A stretch of 6,263 bases of DNA from DATKCJ01 sp035513275 (GTDB taxonomy: Bacteria > Verrucomicrobiota > Verrucomicrobiia > Opitutales > Opitutaceae). This document shows, piece after piece, positions 1 through 4,855 of this stretch. Position numbers and translations under genes: made by a program. The stretch is taken from positions 1 through 6,263 of the forward strand of contig DATKCJ010000212.1 in assembly GCA_035513275.1 (NCBI GenBank), read 5' to 3'. Position 1 is the first letter of the stretch. Each line of letters starts with the position of its first letter. A model generated the notes under the pieces. The model did not search any database, was not told the origin of the DNA, and saw only the letters and a list, made by a program, of their open reading frames with translations.

Positions 1-7
1 CGGAGCC

Positions 8-1393
8 ATGCCCAAGGTAATCAAAGACGAAGAGCTCGCTCCGCTGATCGCAGCCGCGACGCTTCTGGAGCCGCCGTTTTCGGTGGAGCAGTTGCACGCG
101 CGCGTGGGTGCGGCCGTGCCGCGCCGCACGCTTCAACGCAGGCTCGCGCTCTTGGTCGAGCAGGGGCGTCTCATGCCCGAGGGCGAGCGCGGCGGACGGA
201 GGTATCGCGTTCGCGAGCTTGAGCGCGTCGCGCAAGCCGTCGCCGAGGACGCGCCCGTTGATCGCAACTCCATTTCACTTTCAACCGCAGCGCGGGAGAT
301 CCGCGCGAGTGTGACGCGCCCGGTCGCGTCGCGCCGCCCGGTCGGCTACGACACCTCGTTTCTTGGACGCTACGAGCCGAACGTCTCTGCGTATCTGCTG
401 CCGGCGCAGCGCCGCAGGCTGAGCGAGATAGGCCGGGTCGGAGGCGAGGGTCAACGCGCGGGCACGCATTTCAGGAAGGTACTGAACCGCCTGTTGATCG
501 ACCTGTCGTGGAACTCGAGCCGGCTCGAGGGCAACACATACTCGCTGCTCGAGACCGAGCGGCTTCTCGAACTTGGCGAGGGCGCCGAGGGCAAGGATGC
601 GCGCGAGGCGCGGATGATCCTCAATCACAAGGCCGCGATCGAGCTGCTCGCCGAGCAGGCCGACGAGATCGGTTTCAACCGCTACACCGTGTGCAATCTG
701 CACGCGCTCTTGTCGGAGGACCTCCTGCCTGATCCCAAGGCGGGCGGGCGGCTCCGCGACGTGCCGGTCGGAATCGGCGGCTCGGTTTTCCTTCCGCTCG
801 AAATGCCGCAGATGATCGAGGAGCAGTTTCACCAACTGCTCGCGAAGGCGCATGCGATCGAGGACGCCTTTGAGCAGGCGCTCTTCGTGATGGTGCACCT
901 GCCTTACCTGCAACCGTTCGAGGATGTGAACAAGCGCGTGTCGCGACTGGCGGCAAACATTCCGCTTGTGCAGCGCAACCTGTGCCCGCTGTCGTTCGTC
1001 GACGTGTCGCAGGATGACTATCTCAACGGCATCCTCGGCGTGTATGAGCTGAACCGCGTCGAATACCTGCGCGATGTTTTCGTGTGGGCCTACGAGCGCT
1101 CGTGCACACGCTACTCGGCGTTGCGCCAGACGCTCGGCGAGCCGGACATGTTCCGGGTGAAGCATCGCGCCAGCATCAGCGCGATGGTCGCGGATGTCGT
1201 GCGCACGCTGAAGACGAAGAGCCAGGCGGCGCGCTGGATCGCCGCAAAGGTCGACGGCTTCGCTCCCGCCGCGGACCGGCCGCGCCTGATCGAGACCGTG
1301 GAGACCGAGCTGATCGGCCTCCACGAGGGAAACATCGCGCGCTACCGTCTGCGCCCATCCGAGTATCATGCATGGCGCGCCGGCTGGCGGTGA
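8..1393 (+). CDS. Fic-family protein with N-terminal winged-helix-like domain and altered Fic core
   Basis: This is a complete 461-residue Fic-domain protein. Fic enzymes usually transfer AMP, or another phosphate-containing group, from a nucleotide to a hydroxyl on a target protein. Residues about 10-70 look like a winged helix-turn-helix (a helix pair around PRRTLQRRLALLVEQGRL, then a basic wing GGRRYRV), suggesting DNA binding or autoregulation. Residues 170-175 (SSRLEG) match the inhibitory helix motif (S/T)xxxE(G/N), placed N-terminal to the core as in class II Fic proteins. The target-docking flap is around residues 247-265 (GRLRDVPVGIGG...FLP). The core is at 297-313: H297, then QPFEDVNKR (302-310) and R313. 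Compared with HxFx(D/E)GN(G/K)RxxR, the catalytic His is Gln302 and the Gly is Val307, while Phe304, Asp306, Asn308, Arg310 and Arg313 remain. The ATG at 8 is the only visible start; GGAG lies just 2 bases before it. The fold is secure; activity is uncertain. No antitoxin partner is visible, but the left edge is close. Confidence 0.9.
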   Translation: MPKVIKDEELAPLIAAATLLEPPFSVEQLHARVGAAVPRRTLQRRLALLVEQGRLMPEGERGGRRYRVRELERVAQAVAEDAPVDRNSISLSTAAREIRASVTRPVASRRPVGYDTSFLGRYEPNVSAYLLPAQRRRLSEIGRVGGEGQRAGTHFRKVLNRLLIDLSWNSSRLEGNTYSLLETERLLELGEGAEGKDAREARMILNHKAAIELLAEQADEIGFNRYTVCNLHALLSEDLLPDPKAGGRLRDVPVGIGGSVFLPLEMPQMIEEQFHQLLAKAHAIEDAFEQALFVMVHLPYLQPFEDVNKRVSRLAANIPLVQRNLCPLSFVDVSQDDYLNGILGVYELNRVEYLRDVFVWAYERSCTRYSALRQTLGEPDMFRVKHRASISAMVADVVRTLKTKSQAARWIAAKVDGFAPAADRPRLIETVETELIGLHEGNIARYRLRPSEYHAWRAGWR

Positions 1394-1408
1394 GCGAGAT
1401 GGAGCGAA

Positions 1409-1440
1409 GCCCGGTCGATCTACCGGTCGATCTACCGGGC
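1409..1440. repeat. 32-base near-perfect palindrome made from a 12-base tandem duplication, between convergent genes
   Basis: The unit CCGGTCGATCTA occurs twice in a row (1411-1422 and 1423-1434) and is followed by CCGG. The block is also an inverted repeat centred between 1424 and 1425. GCCCGGT (1409-1415) pairs with ACCGGGC (1434-1440), GATC (1417-1420) with GATC (1429-1432), and ACC with GGT at the centre, so 14 of 16 positions pair. It lies 15 bases after the Fic stop and includes the hydrolase stop codon (1432-1434). A bidirectional hairpin terminator for the two convergent genes is the natural reading. However, there is no clean T-run on either side; the nearest on the + strand is TTTT at about 1457. 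A protein-binding site or a chance expansion of a short palindrome are alternatives. Confidence 0.6.
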
Positions 1441-3549
1441 GAACCCAGCCTCGGTGTTTTGCCCGGGCACGTTTGCCCTGACCGAGTTGAGTTCCCAATT
1501 GCGGGCGATCTCAATGTCTTCCGCAACCTTCTTGGTGAGTTCCGTGATGTTCACGTAGCCCGCGCGGCCATAAAGCGCCGGGACATACTGGCCGTCGCGC
1601 ACTGCGGCGTAATGCTTCCATGCGTCGAGCGCGACATCGAGATGCCGCAATGCCGACGCCTGCTGATCCGCATCGCCGCTTAGATCGTAGAGCCCGAGGT
1701 CGCACGCGGCGCGGATCTTCGACGCGTAGGACAACGCGAGCCAGCCCAGCGATTCGCAGTCAACGAGCGTTTTCCGAAACTCGACCGCGTTGGCGGTCGG
1801 CGTCTGGGTGCGGAGGGACGAGACCGATTGCAGGGCGTCGCGGCCGGCCCCCTCGAGCGCGTCCGCGATCTGCAGCGGCGTCGTTCCGTTCATCGGGCGC
1901 CTGGCGATGAGGTTCGCGCGCCACTGGCGGATGTTGAGAACATTAGCGCCGGGCATCGACTCGCCCTCCGCGAAGTCGAGGACGTTGAGGTATCCCTTGT
2001 TGTTGAGGCTCCTCACCGAGCCTTCGGGATACCACTTCACATCGATGTCGCCCCAAAAGAAACGGGTCGTCAGCGGCATCGTCTGCGAAGCGGCCTTGAG
2101 GGCGCGATAGATATCGTGAACCGGCACTCCCGGGAATCGCGCGGCGAGCACGCGTTCGAAGTGGGCGTTGGAAAGCGTGGGGTCGTAGCTCAGCCGTCCG
2201 AGCAGCATGAAACTATACCACTGTTTCTCGATGACGAGTTGACGCGGGCCGGGCTCCGGATCGCGATCAAGAAACTCGCGGCCAAGGGAGTAGCCGTCCG
2301 ATCCCATGTAGAATCCTCCGAGCTGTTCGGCCGGCGGCATGTTTACCACGTAGTCGCGCATGTAGTCCGGATCGCCGAACCGGAAGGTGTAGATGTCGTC
2401 GTTGCGGACCGTCAGCCACATCTTCGTGCCGGCCGGGAGCAGCGCGAGCGCGGGCTTCACCAAAGACGGGTTGGTGATCGAATACATGTGCGCGATCGAA
2501 TACTTGAAGCTGAATTCGAACGTGCCGGGGAAATCCTTCCAGTGCTTCATGATCGCGCTGAAGCCGGTCTGGTGAAACCGGTGGATCAACCGGAAGGGCC
2601 GTTGCGGATTCTCGCCCAACGCGTCGCGCACTCCCTCGCCGTAGGTTGCCCAGAGCCAGTTTTCCTTGGCCTCGTCGTCGGCGTCGGGCATGTGCTCGCC
2701 TGCAGTGATGCCAAGGCCGGCGAGCAGCGGATACGTTTTGACCAGCTCGCGGACCGAGGCGCGCGTGTAGGCGATGCCGGTCGGGTTGTCGATCGCATCG
2801 GTGATGCCGTATTTGCCTGTCGCCCCCGAGGTGAAGACGTTCCACGTGAAGACGTAGACGGCGATCCCGCGCTCCTGGGCGTAGCTCATCACTTCGCGCC
2901 AGAACGCGATCTTCTCATCGATGGAGATCTTTTTGACGACTTCCCCCTGCCGGTATCTCCCGTCGGCATCGGGTTTGCCCTGCCAGACATCGTGGAGCGC
3001 TACGTCGGGAAACTCAGGCACCTTCACCAGCGACGGGAAGGGATGAAGGCTCCAGAGCGAAAGGATGTTGTAGCGGTCGCGCGCCATTTCATCGAGGTAA
3101 GCGTGCCAGAAGTCCATCGACCACATCTCGGGGACGTTCGACTGGGAGGCATCCGTGCGATCGGAGTAAGTCGGAGTCCGGAAATCGAGCGGGATGTTGA
3201 ACTTGATGCCGCGGTTGGCGATGTGCGGCGAACGGACGCGCGATTCGGAGACGAGCGATTCCAACGTCCCGATGCGAATCGCTTCAGCCACGTCGAGGCC
3301 CCCATACATCGCACCGGCCGCATCGCCGGCGAAAATCTCGATCGCGCCATCCGCGTCGCGATTGAAACGATAAGCCTGGGCGCCGAGCGCCGGGTCCACG
3401 GCGAAAGTCACGCGAGGTGCGGCGATGCCGGCGGATTTCGCTTCTGAGCGGATCTCCTGTTCCGCGAAGTCGATGGGCGTGCCTTGCGCGACGTGCGCGG
3501 ACAGCAACATCGCGATCAGGGTCGTGGGAATGGGGAGACGCGTGATCAT
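1432..3549 (-). CDS. Secreted glycoside hydrolase, GH67/alpha-glucuronidase-like
   Basis: This is a 705-residue exported protein, probably attacking a plant or algal polysaccharide or its oligosaccharides in the periplasm or outside the cell. Residues 1-23 form a signal peptide (MITRLP, hydrophobic TTLIAMLLSAHVA, cut near AQG-TP). Residues about 25-105 resemble the small alpha/beta domain found before GH20 and GH67 catalytic domains, including GAMYGGLDVAEAI (79-91). Residues about 110-430 look like a TIM barrel: RGIKFNIPLDFR, then DEMARDRYNILSLWSLHPF, GIAVYVFTWNVF, LGITAGEHM (279-287) and TVRNDDIYTF (380-389). Glu285 and Asp384/Asp385 are candidate catalytic acids, by inference only. Residues about 430-705 look mostly helical. 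The length and three-part order match GH67 alpha-glucuronidases, but I cannot see a clear GH67 signature, so the substrate is open. The ATG at 3549 is chosen over an in-frame GTG at 3597 because the signal peptide begins exactly there. No Shine-Dalgarno sequence is visible. Confidence 0.72.
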   Translation of the reverse strand: MITRLPIPTTLIAMLLSAHVAQGTPIDFAEQEIRSEAKSAGIAAPRVTFAVDPALGAQAYRFNRDADGAIEIFAGDAAGAMYGGLDVAEAIRIGTLESLVSESRVRSPHIANRGIKFNIPLDFRTPTYSDRTDASQSNVPEMWSMDFWHAYLDEMARDRYNILSLWSLHPFPSLVKVPEFPDVALHDVWQGKPDADGRYRQGEVVKKISIDEKIAFWREVMSYAQERGIAVYVFTWNVFTSGATGKYGITDAIDNPTGIAYTRASVRELVKTYPLLAGLGITAGEHMPDADDEAKENWLWATYGEGVRDALGENPQRPFRLIHRFHQTGFSAIMKHWKDFPGTFEFSFKYSIAHMYSITNPSLVKPALALLPAGTKMWLTVRNDDIYTFRFGDPDYMRDYVVNMPPAEQLGGFYMGSDGYSLGREFLDRDPEPGPRQLVIEKQWYSFMLLGRLSYDPTLSNAHFERVLAARFPGVPVHDIYRALKAASQTMPLTTRFFWGDIDVKWYPEGSVRSLNNKGYLNVLDFAEGESMPGANVLNIRQWRANLIARRPMNGTTPLQIADALEGAGRDALQSVSSLRTQTPTANAVEFRKTLVDCESLGWLALSYASKIRAACDLGLYDLSGDADQQASALRHLDVALDAWKHYAAVRDGQYVPALYGRAGYVNITELTKKVAEDIEIARNWELNSVRANVPGQNTEAGFAR

Positions 3550-3686
3550 GGGATTGTTTGGCTTGTTCGACTGGTATTCAGAAGGGCACCCCGGCACGGG
3601 AAGGAACGAACGATCGCAGGCACCGAAGCGGCAGGGTCTTCAATTCGGCCGCGAGCGCCGCTGGACCGACGAGCGTGTGGGCAACG

Positions 3687-3704
3687 AACTATACCGCCAA
3701 AGTT
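3687..3704. promoter_or_regulatory. Candidate operator (imperfect palindrome with central CG) with overlapping -10-like TATAGT, upstream of the hydrolase gene
   Basis: AACTATACCGCCAAAGTT is an 18-base imperfect inverted repeat whose centre, between 3695 and 3696, is CG; 6 of 9 half-site positions match. An inverted repeat around a central CG is typical of LacI-family operators, which often control carbohydrate genes. On the minus strand the same bases contain TATAGT (3688-3693), one base off the -10 consensus, although no good -35 lies 16-18 bases upstream. It is about 138 bases before the hydrolase start, which would leave a long leader. This is inference from one copy. The rest of 3550-3757 holds no gene I can support. 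Confidence 0.3.
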
Positions 3705-3723
3705 GTCCTCACGACAGCGAAGA

Positions 3724-3749
3724 CATGGGTGAGATCATTGCAACCCATG
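3724..3749 (-). terminator. Weak stem-loop just after the metallo-beta-lactamase gene
   Basis: CATGGGT (3724-3730) and ACCCATG (3743-3749) form a perfect 7-base stem with a 12-base loop, beginning 8 bases beyond the beta-lactamase stop codon on the minus strand. The position suits a transcription end, but the loop is large and the following minus-strand bases (TCTTCGCT) are only mildly T-rich. It may therefore be a weak terminator, an RNA-stabilising hairpin or coincidence. Confidence 0.3.
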
Positions 3750-3757
3750 GCAGTCGT

Positions 3758-4672
3758 TCAGTGGTGCTGCGGCTGGGACTGTGCCATCTGCTTTTGCTTC
3801 GCGAGTTCGTTGAGGAACGCCTTCTCCCTTCTCGCGACGTAGCTCTTGTAGCCCTCCGGATCGACGAACGGATTCGCGGTGTCCGAATCCAACCGCGCGT
3901 GTTTGGCGAGCATGTTGAAGTAGCTTCCATGTGCGCCGAGGAACAGGTCGCAGGGCAGTGACTTCAAGAGGCGAAACCCATTTGCGTAGTCGTCGGCCAT
4001 GTTCGGGTAGTCCGGGTCGTTCAGCAGATTGAAACCTTCGTTGACGTTTGGGCTGCCGATGATGACCGCGTCGTAGTCGCGTCCCGCTTCGGAGACCTTC
4101 AGTGCCCAACTCGTGCAGCCTCTCGTGTGACCCGCGGTGCGATGCGCGACAAGGGAGATGCCTCCGAGTTCAACCACGTCGCCATCGCGAAGCACGCGAT
4201 CGACCTTGGCGGGAGGATAGAATGTCGAGGGAGCGTCGCTGTAGTGGAAGTCCGAGCGTCCGCCTGATTCCACGACATCCGCGTCACCTTCCATCACCAT
4301 GTATTCGGCGCCGGTGAGCTGCTTGATTTGTGCGCTGGCGGCGCAGTGGTCCCAGTGGGCATGGCTGATGAGAAGGATTTTGATGTCGCTGAACTTGAAT
4401 CCGAGCTGCTCCACATTCGCACGGATCATCGGCACATTCTCCTCGAGGGTGCTGTTGATCAGGATGCTGCCCTGCGGGGTCGTGATGAGGTAGACCGCAA
4501 GGTCCTTGCTTCCGACGTGGTAGAGCGGGCCGGCGATCTTGAACGGCGGGTAAGGCTCGAGCCACTCCGGCGCATTTGGAGGGACGGCGCCGAAGGCGAT
4601 AACTCCGCCGAGCACGGCGGCCGAGAGTGCTGAACGACAGAGTATCCGTTGAAAGATTCGGGTGAGTTGCAT
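3758..4672 (-). CDS. Subclass B3 metallo-beta-lactamase
   Basis: This is a 304-residue exported zinc hydrolase that should open the beta-lactam ring in the periplasm; B3 enzymes typically act on penicillins, cephalosporins and carbapenems. Residues 1-29 are a signal peptide (basic start MQLTRIFQRILCR, hydrophobic ALSAAVLGGVIAFGA). The HxHxDH motif is SHAHWDH, with H104, H106, D108 and H109. H182 lies in TAGHTRGCTSW and H248 in GAHGSYF. Together they supply both B3 zinc sites (HHH and DHH). In other subclasses a cysteine binds the second zinc; here the corresponding region reads IIGSPNV (S207), as expected for B3. The strand before the core reads ILINST, where many relatives have a D-x-G type segment. 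The tail is Gln-rich and ends in His-His. The ATG at 4672 fits the signal peptide; C-rich sequence, not a Shine-Dalgarno site, precedes it. Family and fold are firm; actual antibiotic spectrum is unknown. It is most likely an environmental chromosomal gene. Confidence 0.93.
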   Translation of the reverse strand: MQLTRIFQRILCRSALSAAVLGGVIAFGAVPPNAPEWLEPYPPFKIAGPLYHVGSKDLAVYLITTPQGSILINSTLEENVPMIRANVEQLGFKFSDIKILLISHAHWDHCAASAQIKQLTGAEYMVMEGDADVVESGGRSDFHYSDAPSTFYPPAKVDRVLRDGDVVELGGISLVAHRTAGHTRGCTSWALKVSEAGRDYDAVIIGSPNVNEGFNLLNDPDYPNMADDYANGFRLLKSLPCDLFLGAHGSYFNMLAKHARLDSDTANPFVDPEGYKSYVARREKAFLNELAKQKQMAQSQPQHH

Positions 4673-4683
4673 GGGGTGGGGGA

Positions 4684-4713
4684 TTTATTGAAGCGGGCCG
4701 GGCGAGGGTTCAA
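4684..4713 (-). promoter_or_regulatory. Candidate sigma-70-like promoter for the metallo-beta-lactamase
   Basis: Read on the minus strand, TTGAAC (4708-4713) could be a -35 box and AATAAA (4684-4689) a -10 box, each 4 of 6 to consensus, with an 18-base spacer. The -10 ends 11 bases before the ATG, so a transcript would begin a few bases from the start codon. That gives a leaderless or nearly leaderless message, in keeping with the missing Shine-Dalgarno site. No other pair in the divergent gap is better placed for this gene. Confidence 0.35.
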
Positions 4714-4855
4714 GGGAGCAGGCGGCGCACTGGCTGGATGCTGCTCGGTGGAACATGGGCATCGGAGAATCGCCAGGCAAGGAGGCAGTGCGGACCGGTT
4801 GGGCCATCGTGGGCGAGGGTTGACACAGCAGAACGGCAGATTCCTTCTCACCAGC

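Noticed and set aside
8..1393. Toxin-antitoxin reading of the Fic gene
   Set aside because: The inhibitory motif is within the same chain (class II), and no small partner gene is visible on either side within the window.
281..1498. 405-codon open frame on the - strand, antisense to the Fic gene
   Set aside because: Arg- and His-rich translation with no recognisable domain. It mirrors Fic codons and would overlap the end of the hydrolase gene.
1828..3447. 539-codon open frame on the + strand, antisense to the hydrolase
   Set aside because: The translation is rich in Arg, Val and Glu in low-complexity order with no domain. Long antisense frames are expected opposite GC-rich genes, and the minus-strand hydrolase has clear family features.
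3550..3597. In-frame GTG at 3597 as the start of the hydrolase
   Set aside because: It adds 16 residues (MPGCPSEYQSNKPNNP) ahead of a standard signal peptide that begins with its own ATG, and it has no ribosome-binding site.
4820..4848. TTGACA (4820-4825) as the -35 of a promoter for the right-hand gene
   Set aside because: The -35 is perfect, but the bases 16-18 further on (TTCCTTCT) do not resemble a -10 box.
3550..4855. Mobile resistance cassette around the beta-lactamase
   Set aside because: No transposase, integrase, attC-like site or flanking inverted repeats are seen. The gene matches its surroundings in composition by eye.
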